In this document: positions 1 to 20,894 of the stretch, in pieces
How positions within the stretch are numbered: position 1 is the first letter of the stretch
Layout: every line of letters begins with the position of its first letter
DNA from: Cellulomonas sp. 73-145
Lineage (GTDB): Bacteria; Actinomycetota; Actinomycetes; Actinomycetales; Cellulomonadaceae
NCBI GenBank assembly: GCA_001898185.1
Contig: MKTI01000005.1
Coordinates: 1 to 64,000, forward strand
DNA length: 64,000 nucleotides
Direction: 5' to 3'
Notes under the pieces: generated by a model
What the model saw: the letters and a program-made list of their open reading frames with translations, nothing else
Told to the model about the DNA's origin: nothing
Databases searched by the model: none
Position numbers and translations under genes: made by a program

Positions 1-36
1 CACAACATCGCAGCAGACAACTTGGCATCGACTACT

Positions 37-64
37 TGGCACACTGTTGAGTTCTCAAAGAACA
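37..64 (-). promoter_or_regulatory. rRNA leader processing/antitermination element
   Basis: The minus strand reads TTCTTTGAGAACTCAACAG followed by TGTGCCA. This matches the conserved element in mycobacterial and other actinobacterial 16S leaders that takes part in antitermination and RNase III processing. It contains the small inverted repeat TTGAG-AA-CTCAA. The match to the family element is recognised by eye. Confidence 0.8.
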
Positions 65-90
65 GACGCTCATCCCGTCAGACCCTTGCG

Positions 91-159
91 GGCCGGACCC
101 GGAGGCTATCTCACCCGTTGCTGGCCCTTTCGAGGCCGGCACCGGAGGTTATCCCATCC
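91..159. repeat. Two similar 26-base units in the rRNA leader
   Basis: Bases 91-116 and 134-159 are 26-base units agreeing at about 21 positions, offset by 43 bases. Each shows, on the minus strand, a TANCCT hexamer (TAGCCT, TAACCT) followed by CCGG. They could be tandem promoter -10 elements or repeated leader structures; no good -35 hexamer is visible for either. Confidence 0.5.
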
Positions 160-290
160 AGTCCTGCTCTCCGACCACCGGCTCCAGGGCGCACTGAGCG
201 CCTCGAACCAGTGAGTGGAGTTTTGCTCTCGGCGGGACCGACCACCGGGTGTTCCCTGGTGTTCGTTCCTCCCTGCCGGGGGCCTGGAAG

Positions 291-319
291 ACATTACGCG
301 ACCCGCAAGCCGGAGGCAA
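291..319 (-). promoter_or_regulatory. Candidate rRNA operon promoter
   Basis: On the minus strand TTGCCT (314-319) and TAATGT (291-296) are separated by 17 bases, a good housekeeping sigma arrangement directed at the rRNA leader. Assigned by consensus and position only. Confidence 0.5.
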
Positions 320-443
320 ATGTGCTGGTCAGCGCGGTGACGCAGGCCTCGGGCCGCTCCCGGCACCTCGATGCGGTCGTGCAGACCGTCGGCGGCGCGA
401 CCAGCTTGGGGCGGTGCCGGGTGGCACTCCGTCGCGCGGTCCC

Positions 444-1709
444 TCAGCTGCCGGCGTTGCGCACGACGGCGAGCGAGCGCTTGCCACGACGGAGAAGGGC
501 GAAGCCGCCGGCGAGCACGTCCTCACCCTCCAGGACGGCGGCCTCGTCGGCGACCCGGCGGTTGTTGACGGACAGACCGCCCTCCGCGACCGCACGCCGC
601 GCCTCGCTCTTGCTCTTGACGAGCCCTGCCGCAGCGAACAGGTCGACCACCAGGTCGCCAGGGGCGCCGTCGGTGCCGGGGAGCTCTGCCACTGCGGCTC
701 GCAGGGTGGACTCGTCGAGCTCCGCGAGAGAGCCGCGGCCGAACAGCGCCTGGCTCGCGGCGACCACCTTGGCCGTCGCGTCGGCACCGTGGACGAGCGT
801 GGTCACGTCGCCGGCCAGGGCTCGTTGGGCGTCGCGGGCGGCGGGCCGGGTGCGGACCGCCTCCTCGAGCTCGGCGATCTGCTCCCGCGTGCGGAAGGTG
901 AACACCTTGAGGTGGTTGACCACGTCCGCGTCGTCCGAGTTGAGCCAGAACTGGTAGAAGGCGTACGGGCTGGTCAGCTCAGGGTCGAGCCACACGGTTC
1001 CCGACTCCGTCTTGCCGAACTTGGTGCCGTCGGCCTTGGTGATCAGGGGTGTGGTCAGGGCGTGGACCGGGTCACCGGTCACCTTGCGGACCAGCTCGAC
1101 GCCGGACAGCAGGTTGCCCCACTGGTCGTTGCCCCCGGTCTGCAGGGTGACGCCGTGGCGGCGGTGCAGCTCGAGGAAGTCCATCCCCTGCAGGATCTGG
1201 TAGCTGAACTCGGTGAAGCTGATGCCCTGCTCGCTGGCGAGCCGGCGCGCGACGGTGTCCTTGGCGAGCATCGTCCCGAGGCGGTAGTGCTTGCCGACGT
1301 CGCGCAGGAACGCGATGGCGGACAGGTCGGCGGTCCAGTCGAGGTTGTTCACCATCGTCGCGGCCGCAGGTCCGTCGAAGCGGAGCAGCGGTGCGATCTG
1401 GCTGCGGATGCGTTCCACCCAGCCGGCGACGACCGACGGGTCGTTGAGGGTGCGCTCCCCCGTCATCTTCGGGTCGCCGATCAGGCCGGTCGCTCCGCCG
1501 ACGAGGGCGAACGGGCGGTGACCGGCGTCCTGCAGGCGCCGGATGGTGAGGATCTGCACCAGGTTGCCGATGTGCAGGCTCGGGGCGGTGGGGTCGAAGC
1601 CGCAGTAGACCGCGACGGGACCGGCGGCTAGCGCCGCGCCGAGCGCGTCTCGGTCGGTGGTCTGGGCGACGAGCCCACGCCAGGTCAGCTCGTCGAGGAC
1701 GCTGGTCAC
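444..1709 (-). CDS. tyrS: Tyrosyl-tRNA synthetase
   Basis: Charges tRNA-Tyr with tyrosine in the cytoplasm. The 421-residue product has the class I fold: the HIGH-type motif is HIGN near residues 46-49, and the KMSKS-type loop is KFGKT near residue 230. A C-terminal S4 RNA-binding domain closes the protein, as in bacterial TyrRS. I start it at GTG 1709 because AAGGAGA lies six bases upstream; an in-frame ATG six codons earlier would place that ribosome site inside the gene. It is last in the arg-mpg gene line, 61 bases after mpg, and is followed by the rRNA operon leader in the same direction. Confidence 0.96.
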   Translation of the reverse strand: MTSVLDELTWRGLVAQTTDRDALGAALAAGPVAVYCGFDPTAPSLHIGNLVQILTIRRLQDAGHRPFALVGGATGLIGDPKMTGERTLNDPSVVAGWVERIRSQIAPLLRFDGPAAATMVNNLDWTADLSAIAFLRDVGKHYRLGTMLAKDTVARRLASEQGISFTEFSYQILQGMDFLELHRRHGVTLQTGGNDQWGNLLSGVELVRKVTGDPVHALTTPLITKADGTKFGKTESGTVWLDPELTSPYAFYQFWLNSDDADVVNHLKVFTFRTREQIAELEEAVRTRPAARDAQRALAGDVTTLVHGADATAKVVAASQALFGRGSLAELDESTLRAAVAELPGTDGAPGDLVVDLFAAAGLVKSKSEARRAVAEGGLSVNNRRVADEAAVLEGEDVLAGGFALLRRGKRSLAVVRNAGS

Positions 1710-1770
1710 ATCTGTCTCCTTGCACACGGACGCCGAACGGCGCCCGACGGACGGTTCGGGTGGCCGGTGG

Positions 1771-2489
1771 TCAGGCCGACGCCGTGGCCCCGGGCGGGGT
1801 CGTTGCCGGCGTCGGCGACCGATAGGCCGGGCGGTACGCGGACACGGTGGGCTCCCCCGTCAGCCAGAACCGCCACGGGTGCCGTGCGGCGTCCCCGCCG
1901 GCACCGGACACGCCGACCCGTGCTCCCTGCCGGTGCGCGGGCGCCACTGCGGCCTCGCCGCGGCGGAGCACGATCGCGCCGTCGGGCTCGGTGACGTCCG
2001 CACCGTTCGCGTCCAGGTCGAGACCGAGGCACACGGCCAGCCGCGCCGGACCGCGGGCCAGCTGGCGCTCGTTGTCCACGACGCCGGCTGCCTCCCGTCG
2101 GCGCCACGCCAGCTCGCGCCCTGCCACCACCTCGCCCGCTCGCAGCAGCACCGCGGCAGGGCGACCGGTGGGCTCCGCCACGACGTTGAGGCAGTGGTGC
2201 AGCCCGAGGTGCCGGTAGACGTACAGCCGACCCGGTTCGGCGAACATCGCGGCGTTGCGCTGCGTGCGGCCGCGGTGGGCGTGCGAACCAGGGTCGTCCT
2301 CGCCCCGGTAGGCCTCCACCTCCGTGATGCGCACGGTCACGTCGCCCTCCGGCGACCGGGCGGTGAGATGGGCTCCGAGCAGGTCGCGTGCCACCGTCAG
2401 CACGTCGCGGGCGAACCAGACCCGGGCCGGGCACGTCCCCAGGTCCGGATCCCCGGGGCGGGCCGGCTCCACGGCGTCCCGCTCGCTGG

Positions 2490-2493
<4 letters not shown>
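1771..2493 (-). CDS. mpg: 3-methyladenine DNA glycosylase, AAG/MPG family
   Basis: Removes alkylated purines such as 3-methyladenine in base excision repair. The 240-residue protein carries family landmarks in order: ITEVEAYRGEDDPGSHA with the catalytic Glu, then RNAAMF, LYVYRHLGLHHCLNVV, AVLLRAGE, and the GPARLA segment. GTG start at 2493 overlaps the stop of the upstream P-loop gene as GTGA, implying translational coupling. The same order, mpg then tyrS, is seen in mycobacteria. Length is normal for the family. Confidence 0.93.
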
Positions 2494-8707
<6,214 letters not shown>

Positions 8708-8711
<4 letters not shown>

Positions 8712-9678
8712 GCCAGCACCACCGGGACGGGCGCGGTGGCCGGTGCCTCCGGCAGCTCCTCGTCCGGCAGCACCATGGTGCCGACGCCGTCGGAGGTGAA
8801 CACCTCGACCAGGATCGAGTGCGGCTGCCGGCCGTCGATGACGTGCGCGCGCCCGACGCCGCCGCGGACCGCCCGCCAGCAGGCCTCCATCTTCGGCCGC
8901 ATCCCCGAGTCCAGCCGCGGCAGCAGCGCCTCCAGGGTGCTCGCGCGGATGCGCCGGACCAGGGAGCTGCGGTCCGGCCAGTCCGTGTACAGGCCCTCGA
9001 CGTCGGTGAGGATGACGAGCTTGCGGGCGCCGAGGGCGATCGCGAGCGCGGCGGCGGCCGTGTCGGCGTTCACGTTGAGCACCTGGGTGGGGTCCTCGAT
9101 GTCCGGTGCGACGGTGGACACCACGGGGATCCGCCCGGCGTCGAGCAGGTCGAGCACCGCGCCGGGGTTGACCTGCACGACGTCGCCGACCAGACCCACG
9201 TCGACCTCTTCGCCGTCCAGCACGACGTTGCGCCGCCGGGCCTGCAGCAGCCCGCCGTCCTCCCCCGAGAGACCGACCGCGTGCGGCCCGTGGGCGTTCA
9301 GCAGCCCGACGAGCTCGCGGGACACCTGACCCGTGAGCACCATGCGGACGACGTCCATCGCCTCCGGCGTGGTGACGCGCAGGCCGCCGCGGAACTCGCT
9401 GGCGATGTCCAGCCGCTCGAGCATCGCGTTGATCTGCGGTCCTCCGCCGTGCACGACGACGGGCCGCAGGCCCACCTGCCGCAGGAACACCATGTCCGCG
9501 GCGAAGGCGCGCTTGAGCTCGTCATCCACCATCGCGTTGCCGCCGTACTTGACGACCACCAGGGCGCCGCTGAACTTGCGCAGCCACGGCAGCGCCTGGA
9601 TCAGCACCTCGGCCTTCTGGTCGGGGCGCAGGTCGGTGCGCGTGTCGAAGACGGCGTCCTCGGGGAGCGGGGTCGGGT

Positions 9679-9682
<4 letters not shown>
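8708..9682 (-). CDS. argB: Acetylglutamate kinase
   Basis: Phosphorylates N-acetylglutamate and is often the arginine feedback point. The 324-residue protein has the amino-acid kinase fold: [10 protein letters not shown] (about 41-50), [11 protein letters not shown], a substrate loop near [24 protein letters not shown], and a [10 protein letters not shown] block. ATG start overlaps the argJ stop, and its end overlaps argD. The C-terminal [14 protein letters not shown] tail is low complexity. Confidence 0.96.
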
Positions 9683-13019
<3,337 letters not shown>

Positions 13020-13058
13020 GGCTCGCTGCCGGCGCCCGTGCAGGGCAGCGGCGCAGCC

Positions 13059-13646
13059 TCAACCGCGGTCGCCCCGGGCGAGCTGCCGTTCGACGCGCCT
13101 GTCCGGTACCAGCCACAGCAGCGCGACCCCGGCGTAGAGGGCGATGGAGACCCACGGCTCCACGAAGGCCATGCCCACGCCCGCGGCGTAGACGAACGGC
13201 GAGATCCGCCCCTTCAGATCCGCACCGACCGCAAGCGCGAGCGTGGACCGCGGACCTTCGAGGGCGATGATCCGGCCCTGCAGCACCCAGTAGGCGATCG
13301 CCGCACACAGCGCCACCACGCCGTACGCCGCCGTCGGCACCGCCACCGCGTGGTTCTCGCCGAGCCACGCGGTGGTGAACGGGAACAGGGACAGCCAGAA
13401 CAGCAGGTGCAGGTTGGCCCACAGCACCGAGCCGTCGACGCGCCGCGCCGCGTTGAGCATGTGGTGGTGGTTGTTCCAGTAGATGCCGAGGTTGACGAAG
13501 CTCAGCACGTAGGCGAGGAACACCGGCAGCAGGGGCCGCAGGGCCGCCAGGTCGGTGGTGTGGGGCGCTCGCAGCTCGAGCACCATCACCGTGATCACGA
13601 TCGCGATCACGGCGTCGCTGAACGCCTCGAGCCGGGTCTTCGACAC
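13059..13646 (-). CDS. TMEM175/DUF1211-family membrane protein (putative potassium channel)
   Basis: A 195-residue integral membrane protein. The first helix has RLEAFSDAVIAIVIT, the conserved FSD motif of TMEM175-like potassium channels, followed by LRPLLPVFLAYVLSFVNLGIYWNNHHHML and further hydrophobic segments, about five to six in all. Bacterial members form tetrameric K+ channels; selectivity here is inference. GTG start 13646 lies six bases after TACGCT, so the message is probably leaderless. It stands alone between qor (convergent) and pheT. Confidence 0.85.
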   Translation of the reverse strand: MSKTRLEAFSDAVIAIVITVMVLELRAPHTTDLAALRPLLPVFLAYVLSFVNLGIYWNNHHHMLNAARRVDGSVLWANLHLLFWLSLFPFTTAWLGENHAVAVPTAAYGVVALCAAIAYWVLQGRIIALEGPRSTLALAVGADLKGRISPFVYAAGVGMAFVEPWVSIALYAGVALLWLVPDRRVERQLARGDRG

Positions 13647-13652
13647 GGTCGG

Positions 13653-13658
13653 AGCGTA
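13653..13658 (-). promoter_or_regulatory. -10 element of the TMEM175-family gene (leaderless)
   Basis: TACGCT on the minus strand, six bases before GTG 13646. Confidence 0.5.
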
Positions 13659-13681
13659 TCCACCGGCCGCTCAGCGGCGGC

Positions 13682-16261
13682 TCAGGACCGCAGCTCCGCC
13701 CCGAACCGCGCCTGCGCCGTCGCCACCACGGCGTTGCGGACCTCCGCCGTCTCGGCCGCCGTCAGGGTCCGGTCGGAGGCCCGGAGCCGCAGCGAGAACG
13801 CCAACGACCGCCTGCCTTCCCCTACCTGGTCCCCGACGTAGACGTCGAAGAGCCGCACGTCCTCCAGGACGTCACCCGCGGGGCTGCTCGCCGCGCCGTC
13901 CCGCACGGCGGCCAGCACGTCGGCCGCCGGGACGGCGGCGTCGACCACGAGCGCCACGTCCTCCTTGGCCACCGGGAACGTCGACACGGCCTCGGCCTGC
14001 ACCGGGGCCGACGGAGCAGCGGCGAGCAGAGCGTCGAGGTCGAGCTCGAACGCCACGGCCCTGGCGGGCAGGTCGTGCGCGGCGACGACGGCCGGGTGCA
14101 GCTCGCCCGCATGGCCCAGCACACGACCGTCGGCGGCGAGCACGCGGGCGCATCGCCCCGGGTGGAAGGGCGCACGGTCCGGCTCGGCTGCCACGTGCAC
14201 CTCGACGCCGAGGCGCCGGGCCACGACGTCCACCAGGGCGAACGCGTCGGTGTGGTCCGCCCGCCGGGCGGGGCCGGTCCAGCCGGCGCGCTCGCGCAGA
14301 CCCGTGAGCACCGCCGCCAGGTGCCGCGGCTGGTCCGGGAGCGCCGCCGCCAGCTCATCGAGCTGCCCGTCGGTGGGCAGCGTGCCACCCGGCAGCAGGG
14401 GCGCGGCCGGTGCGCCGGCACGCGGTAGCGTGACGAGCCCGGTCTCGAACAGCGCAAGGTCGCTCTGGCCACGACCCACGTTGCGGCGCGCGGTGTCCAG
14501 CAGCGTCACCAGGAGATCCGTCCGCATCAGCGGCTGGGCCTCGGAGATCGGGTTCGCGAGCCGCAGGGCACGCCGGCGGGCATCCCCGGCGGGCAGGTTC
14601 ATCGCGTCCAGCTGCGCCGTCCCGACGAAGGGGTACGAGAGCACCTGCACGAGCCCCTCGGCCGCCAGCGCGTCGGCCACCGCCCGGCGAGCGCGCTGCG
14701 ACCAGGTCAGTCCACGTCCGGCGGGCGCAGCGGGCACCACGGACGGGATCGTGTCGTAGCCGCCGAGCCGCGCGATCTCCTCGACCAGGTCGACCGGCAC
14801 AACCAGGTCGGGTCGCCAGGAGGGCACCTGCACGGACAGACCGGCCGCCGAGTCGGTGACGGTGCACCCGATCCGCTCGAGCGTGCCGCGCACCTCGTCG
14901 TCGGTGTACGGCACACCCACCAGCCGCGCCGGCAGCCGGAGGTCGAGCAGCACGGTCGGCGGCTCCGTGGTCCGGTCGACGTCCGTCCCGGTCTCGTCGA
15001 CGGTCCCGCCGCCGAGCTCGACCAGCAGCTCCGCAACCCGGTCCACGGCCACCCGCGCGAGCTGCGGGTCGACCCCGCGCTCGAACCGCTTGGCCGCCTC
15101 GCTCGACAGCCGGTGGCGGCGCGACGTGCGCGCGACGGTGATCGGGTCGAAGTGCGCACCCTCGATCAGCAGGTCCGTGGTGCCCCCCGCGACCCCGCTG
15201 TCCGCACCGCCCATCACACCGGCCAGCCCCAGCACACGGGAGCCGCGTGCCCCGTCGGGGCTGTCGGTGATCAGCAGGTCCTGCGGGTCCAGCGCACGGT
15301 CCACGCCGTCGAGCGTGGTCGCGTGCTCCCCGGGCGCCGCCCGGCGTACGACGATCGGCGCGGCCAGGCCACCCAGGTCGTAGGCGTGCAGCGGCTGACC
15401 GAGGTCCAGCATCACGTAGTTGGTCACGTCGACCGCGAGCCCGAGCGGCCGCATGCCGGCCTGCACCAGCCGGTGCTGCATCCACGACGGCGAGGGCACG
15501 TCGGCGCGCACGCCACGCACGATGCGGGCGACGAACCTGTCGGCGCCGGGGACGCCGTCGATCGGCGCATCGTCGTCGATCTCCACCGGGAAGCCGCCCG
15601 CCAGGGGCGCGCGCTGCGCGTCGGTCGGCAGGCCGTGGTCCGTGAACCGGGCACCCGTCGAGTGCGCGTACTCCCGCGCGATCCCGCGCATCGAGAAGCA
15701 GTACCCACGGTCGGGCGTGACGTTGATCTCGAGGACCTCGTCGCGCAGCCCGAGCAGCTCCGCCGCGTCCGCGCCTGCGGGTGTCTGGTCGTCGGCCAGC
15801 CCGAGGCGGGACAGCACGATGATCCCCGAGTGGTCGTCCCCGATGCCCAGCTCGCGGGCCGAGCAGATCATCCCGTCCGAGACGTGCCCGTAGGTCTTGC
15901 GCGCGGCGATCGGGAACGGGCCGGGCAGCACGGCGCCCGGCAGCGCGACGACGACGTGGTCGCCCGCGCCGAAGTTGTGCGCGCCGCAGACGATGCCGCG
16001 CGGAACGGTCGGCTGACCCGCGTCGTCCAACGCGTTGAACGCGCCGACGTCCACCTGGCACCAGTTGATCGTCTTGCCGTTCTTCTGCGGCTCCTGATCA
16101 GCGGACAGTACGTGGCCGACCACCAGCGGTCCGGTGACGTCGGAGCCGGAGTGGATCGCCTCCTCCTCCAGGCCGACCCGCACCAGGTCCGCGGCGAGCT
16201 GCGCCGCCGTCAGAGCCTCCGGGAGCTCCACGTGGTCGCCCAACCAGGCGAGCGGGACCAT
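13682..16261 (-). CDS. pheT: Phenylalanyl-tRNA synthetase beta subunit
   Basis: Large subunit of the heterotetrameric PheRS. The 859-residue product has an N-terminal EMAP/OB domain (VVGHVLSADQEPQKNGKT near 47-64), B3/4 editing region, B5 domain with SSEAAKRFERGVDPQL, a class II-like catalytic-fold remnant, and the C-terminal anticodon-binding domain (FPVAKEDVALVVD to the end). GTG-GTG-ATG codons follow one another; I use ATG 16261, giving MVPLAWLGDHVE, which matches family N termini. It begins seven bases after the pheS stop. Confidence 0.95.
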   Translation of the reverse strand: MVPLAWLGDHVELPEALTAAQLAADLVRVGLEEEAIHSGSDVTGPLVVGHVLSADQEPQKNGKTINWCQVDVGAFNALDDAGQPTVPRGIVCGAHNFGAGDHVVVALPGAVLPGPFPIAARKTYGHVSDGMICSARELGIGDDHSGIIVLSRLGLADDQTPAGADAAELLGLRDEVLEINVTPDRGYCFSMRGIAREYAHSTGARFTDHGLPTDAQRAPLAGGFPVEIDDDAPIDGVPGADRFVARIVRGVRADVPSPSWMQHRLVQAGMRPLGLAVDVTNYVMLDLGQPLHAYDLGGLAAPIVVRRAAPGEHATTLDGVDRALDPQDLLITDSPDGARGSRVLGLAGVMGGADSGVAGGTTDLLIEGAHFDPITVARTSRRHRLSSEAAKRFERGVDPQLARVAVDRVAELLVELGGGTVDETGTDVDRTTEPPTVLLDLRLPARLVGVPYTDDEVRGTLERIGCTVTDSAAGLSVQVPSWRPDLVVPVDLVEEIARLGGYDTIPSVVPAAPAGRGLTWSQRARRAVADALAAEGLVQVLSYPFVGTAQLDAMNLPAGDARRRALRLANPISEAQPLMRTDLLVTLLDTARRNVGRGQSDLALFETGLVTLPRAGAPAAPLLPGGTLPTDGQLDELAAALPDQPRHLAAVLTGLRERAGWTGPARRADHTDAFALVDVVARRLGVEVHVAAEPDRAPFHPGRCARVLAADGRVLGHAGELHPAVVAAHDLPARAVAFELDLDALLAAAPSAPVQAEAVSTFPVAKEDVALVVDAAVPAADVLAAVRDGAASSPAGDVLEDVRLFDVYVGDQVGEGRRSLAFSLRLRASDRTLTAAETAEVRNAVVATAQARFGAELRS

Positions 16262-16268
16262 CACCACG

Positions 16269-17408
<1,140 letters not shown>

Positions 17409-17446
17409 GTGGCGCGCCCTGCACCGGCCCGGGTGCGTCCAGCAGA

Positions 17447-17476
17447 GGGCCCGCCGTCCGAGTGACCGGCGGCCCG
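17447..17476 (-). terminator. GC-rich hairpin between thpR and pheS
   Basis: The minus strand reads GGGCCGCCGG, a short loop, and CGGCGGGCCC with one bulge. It lies just after the thpR stop and before the pheST promoter. No U tract follows, as often in actinobacteria. Terminator role is inferred. Confidence 0.45.
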
Positions 17477-17488
17477 CCGACCCACCGG

Positions 17489-18127
17489 TCAGGTGCCCAG
17501 TGGGAGCTCGCCGATGGGCACGTACAACGGACCTCCGCCGCGCCCGGCGCCCGGGGTGGACTCGACGAGCCGCAGGGACGTCACCGTCCACGTCGGCCCC
17601 TCGTACACCGCCAACGCCGAGACCAGGTCATCCGGCAGCTGACCCCCCACCTCTCCGGCCGCACGCTCGGCTCGACCGCGCCCTGCGGCCCGACCACCAC
17701 GGACGACCGGAGCACCCGGTCGCACCCGACCCACCGTCAGGTGCGGCCGCTCCCGCACGCGCACGTCCGGCGGAGCGCCGACCTCGTCACCGGCCCGGCC
17801 GCAGGCGCGTGTCAGCGCCCGGTGCTCGTCGAGGTCGCCCGCGACGCCGGTCCAGAGGGTCCGGTGGGAGAACACCCCGGCGCCGCGCAGTCGCAGCGCG
17901 TACGGCTCCGCCGCAGCCGCCGCGGCCGCGAGCTCCTCGAGCAGGATCGGGGCGCTGCCGTCGGCCACGGTCCCGTAGAAGGCGAGCGTCAGGTGCCAGG
18001 TCTCCCGTGCCGCCCACCGGACCGGGCCGCGGTCCTCCCCCGCCGTCGCCCCGCGCACGGCCGCGAGGGCGAGGTCGAGGTGGTCGAGCACCTCCTCGGG
18101 CGGCCAGACCGCGGCGAACAGGCGCAC
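17489..18127 (-). CDS. thpR: RNA 2',3'-cyclic phosphodiesterase (2H phosphoesterase, LigT type)
   Basis: A 212-residue 2H-superfamily protein with both diagnostic His motifs, HLTLAFYG near 45-52 and HLTVGRVR near 129-136, in the usual two-lobed arrangement. Family members hydrolyse 2',3'-cyclic phosphate ends of RNA and ligate tRNA halves in vitro; the biological role is unclear. ATG start is four bases after the TrmH-like gene stop, so the two are probably co-transcribed. An Arg/Gly/Ala-rich insert near 140-160 is unusual. Confidence 0.85.
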   Translation of the reverse strand: MRLFAAVWPPEEVLDHLDLALAAVRGATAGEDRGPVRWAARETWHLTLAFYGTVADGSAPILLEELAAAAAAAEPYALRLRGAGVFSHRTLWTGVAGDLDEHRALTRACGRAGDEVGAPPDVRVRERPHLTVGRVRPGAPVVRGGRAAGRGRAERAAGEVGGQLPDDLVSALAVYEGPTWTVTSLRLVESTPGAGRGGGPLYVPIGELPLGT

Positions 18128-18130
18128 GGC

Positions 18131-18961
18131 TCAGAGCCGGACGTGCCGGTGGGCGCGCGCGGAGGCGTACAGGCAGACCGCGGCAGCCGTCGCGAGGTTG
18201 AGCGACTCGGCGCGGCCGTGCAGCGGCACCCGGACCACGGCATCGGCCAGGGCGAGGTCCTCGTCCGCCAGGCCCCACGCCTCGTTGCCGAAGAGCCAGG
18301 CGGTCGGACCGGCGAGGTCGGGCGCGCCGGAGCCGGCGGTGTCCTGCAGGTCGTCGAGGTCCACGTCCCCGCGGCCGTCCGCGGCGAGGACGGTGACACC
18401 GGCGCTGCGCAGAGCGTCCACGGCGGCGGCGAGGGCCACCTCCTCGACCACGGGCAGGTGGAAGAGCGAACCCGCGGTGGAGCGCACCACCTTGGGGTTG
18501 TGCACGTCGACGCTCTCGGTCGAGAGCAGCACCGCGTCGGCGCCGGCGGCGTCGGCCACCCGCAGCACCGTGCCGGCGTTGCCCGGGTCACGCACGTGCG
18601 CCAGCACGGCGAGCAGCCGGGGACGCGCCGCGAGCACGGTGCCGAGGTCGTCGTGGCGCTGGTCCGCGACCGCCACGACGTGCTGGGCGTCGGGGCTCAT
18701 CGCCTCGAGCACGGCGGCGTCGCCGACGTGCAGGTGCAGCCGCCGCTCCCGAGCCGACGCCACGATCTCCGGGTAGCGCTCCGCCGCACCCTCGGTCAGG
18801 TAGACGTCGTGGACGACGACGTCGGCCGTCGCCACCGCCTCGCGGACCGCCTGCGGCCCCTCGACGAGGAACCGTCCGGTGCGCCGACGTGCCGAACGCC
18901 CGGCCAGGGCGGCGACCGACCGCACGCGCTCGGCGCGCGGGTTGGTCAGCTCAGCGCTCAT
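18131..18961 (-). CDS. SpoU/TrmH-family RNA 2'-O-ribose methyltransferase
   Basis: A 276-residue SPOUT methylase with an N-terminal substrate-binding domain (GRFLVEGPQAVREAV) and the knotted SAM-binding domain: LAHVRDPGNAGTVLRVADAAG (motif 1), WLFGNEAWGL (motif 2) and RVPLHGRAESLNLATAAAVCLY (motif 3). The target is likely rRNA or tRNA, the exact nucleotide unknown. Start ATG 18961. It lies 34 bases after rplT, an arrangement common in actinobacteria, and could be read through from the infC operon. Confidence 0.92.
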   Translation of the reverse strand: MSAELTNPRAERVRSVAALAGRSARRRTGRFLVEGPQAVREAVATADVVVHDVYLTEGAAERYPEIVASARERRLHLHVGDAAVLEAMSPDAQHVVAVADQRHDDLGTVLAARPRLLAVLAHVRDPGNAGTVLRVADAAGADAVLLSTESVDVHNPKVVRSTAGSLFHLPVVEEVALAAAVDALRSAGVTVLAADGRGDVDLDDLQDTAGSGAPDLAGPTAWLFGNEAWGLADEDLALADAVVRVPLHGRAESLNLATAAAVCLYASARAHRHVRL

Positions 18962-18995
18962 GGCCGGGCGTTCGGGTGGAGCGGGTCGACGGACC

Positions 18996-19379
18996 TCACG
19001 CAGCCGAGGGGGCGTTGACGTCCTCCGGCAGCGCATCCTTGGCCAGCTGCACCAGCGCGGCGAAGGCCGCCGCGTCGTTCACGGCCAGGTCGGCCAGCAC
19101 ACGCCGGTCCACCTCGACGCCCGCGAGCTTCAGGCCCTGGATCAGGCGGTTGTAGGTGATGCCCTGGGCTCGGCCGGCGGCGTTGATCCGCTGGATCCAG
19201 AGCTTGCGGAAGTCGCCCTTGCGCGCCTTGCGGTCGCGGTAGGCGTACACCAGGGAGTGGGTGACCTGCTCCTTGGCCTTCCGATAGAGACGGGACCGCT
19301 GACCGCGGTAGCCGCTCGCCCGCTCGAGGGTCGACCGGCGCTTCTTCTGGGCGTTGACCGCCCGCTTCACGCGTGCCAC
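18996..19379 (-). CDS. rplT: 50S ribosomal protein L20
   Basis: Binds 23S rRNA early in large-subunit assembly. The 127-residue product begins [20 protein letters not shown] and includes the [20 protein letters not shown] block, both diagnostic. The start is GTG 19379 with AAGGAG six bases upstream. In other phyla L20 or its partners autoregulate this operon; whether that holds here is unknown. Third gene of infC-rpmI-rplT. Confidence 0.98.
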   Translation of the reverse strand: MARVKRAVNAQKKRRSTLERASGYRGQRSRLYRKAKEQVTHSLVYAYRDRKARKGDFRKLWIQRINAAGRAQGITYNRLIQGLKLAGVEVDRRVLADLAVNDAAAFAALVQLAKDALPEDVNAPSAA

Positions 19380-19440
19380 GTGATGCTCCTTGCTGGTCCA
19401 GGCTCGTCGCGCCCGGGACGCCCCGTGGGGCGTCCACGGG

Positions 19441-19635
19441 TCAGCGGCCGAGCAGCTTCTTGATCTTGGGGGTGTCGACCGACGAGACGAGCACGTCGCC
19501 GGCGATGCGGCGGGTGCGACGGCTCGACTTGTGCTCCAGCAGGTGCCGCCCGTTGGCCTGCTCCCGCATGATCTTGCCGGTGCCCGTCACGCGGAAGCGC
19601 TTCTTGGCACCGGAGTGCGTCTTGTTCTTCGGCAT
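19441..19635 (-). CDS. rpmI: 50S ribosomal protein L35
   Basis: Small 64-residue ribosomal protein with [20 protein letters not shown] and [12 protein letters not shown], both signature blocks. ATG start with AAGGAGA ten bases upstream. It lies 89 bases after infC and 61 before rplT. Confidence 0.97.
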   Translation of the reverse strand: MPKNKTHSGAKKRFRVTGTGKIMREQANGRHLLEHKSSRRTRRIAGDVLVSSVDTPKIKKLLGR

Positions 19636-19724
19636 GGCTGCCGTGTCTCCTTGTCGTTCGCGCCACCCGGGTGCCCGGGTGGCTCGTGCCGTGCAGGTCC
19701 GCCGGTCGGCGTCCCGGCGCTGGT

Positions 19725-20732
<1,008 letters not shown>

Positions 20733-20779
20733 GTGGTGCTCCTCGAGAGTCGTGACGGACGACCGCCCGGGAACGAGGA

Positions 20780-20810
20780 AGGCCCCCGCCCTGGGCACAG
20801 GCGGAGGCCT
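20780..20810 (-). terminator. Attenuator-like hairpin in the infC leader
   Basis: AGGCCTCCGCC (20800-20810, minus) pairs with GGCGGGGGCCT (20780-20790) through one G-U, with a nine-base loop. It is followed by the T-containing TCCTCGTTCC and lies shortly before the infC ribosome site. Confidence 0.5.
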
Positions 20811-20847
20811 CGACAGCACCGCACCGGTGGTTGGTGACCACACGGCG

Positions 20848-20868
20848 GCACACGGCGTGGCCGTGTGC
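20848..20868 (-). other. Perfect 9-bp hairpin in the infC leader
   Basis: GCACACGGC - GTG - GCCGTGTGC (plus-strand reading): both arms match exactly around a three-base loop. Confidence 0.55.
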
Positions 20869-20894
20869 TGCGGACTGGACCCGGCCCCTGTCGT

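Larger units (their letters stand above)
1..443 (-). other. rRNA operon promoter and leader region (16S gene off the left edge)
   Basis: No protein gene is supported here. Read on the minus strand, the left end carries the actinobacterial 16S leader signature (TTTGAGAACTCAACAGTGTG and then a GTCGATGCC segment), which in this group lies a short way before the 16S gene. Upstream lie a -10/-35 candidate and two similar 26-base units. The 16S gene itself would start to the left of base 1, so no rRNA is annotated. Upstream of the leader is tyrS, transcribed towards the operon. Confidence 0.8.

Noticed and set aside
22..957. 311-codon plus-strand frame across the rRNA leader
   Set aside because: Runs through the rRNA promoter and leader and into tyrS antisense; no protein motif.
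249..1631. 460-codon plus-strand frame overlapping tyrS
   Set aside because: Shadow of tyrS; no recognisable protein features and no ribosome site.
16265..16267. GTG codons before ATG as the pheT start
   Set aside because: MVMVPLAW is possible but family N termini begin at the MVPLAW position, so ATG 16261 is preferred.
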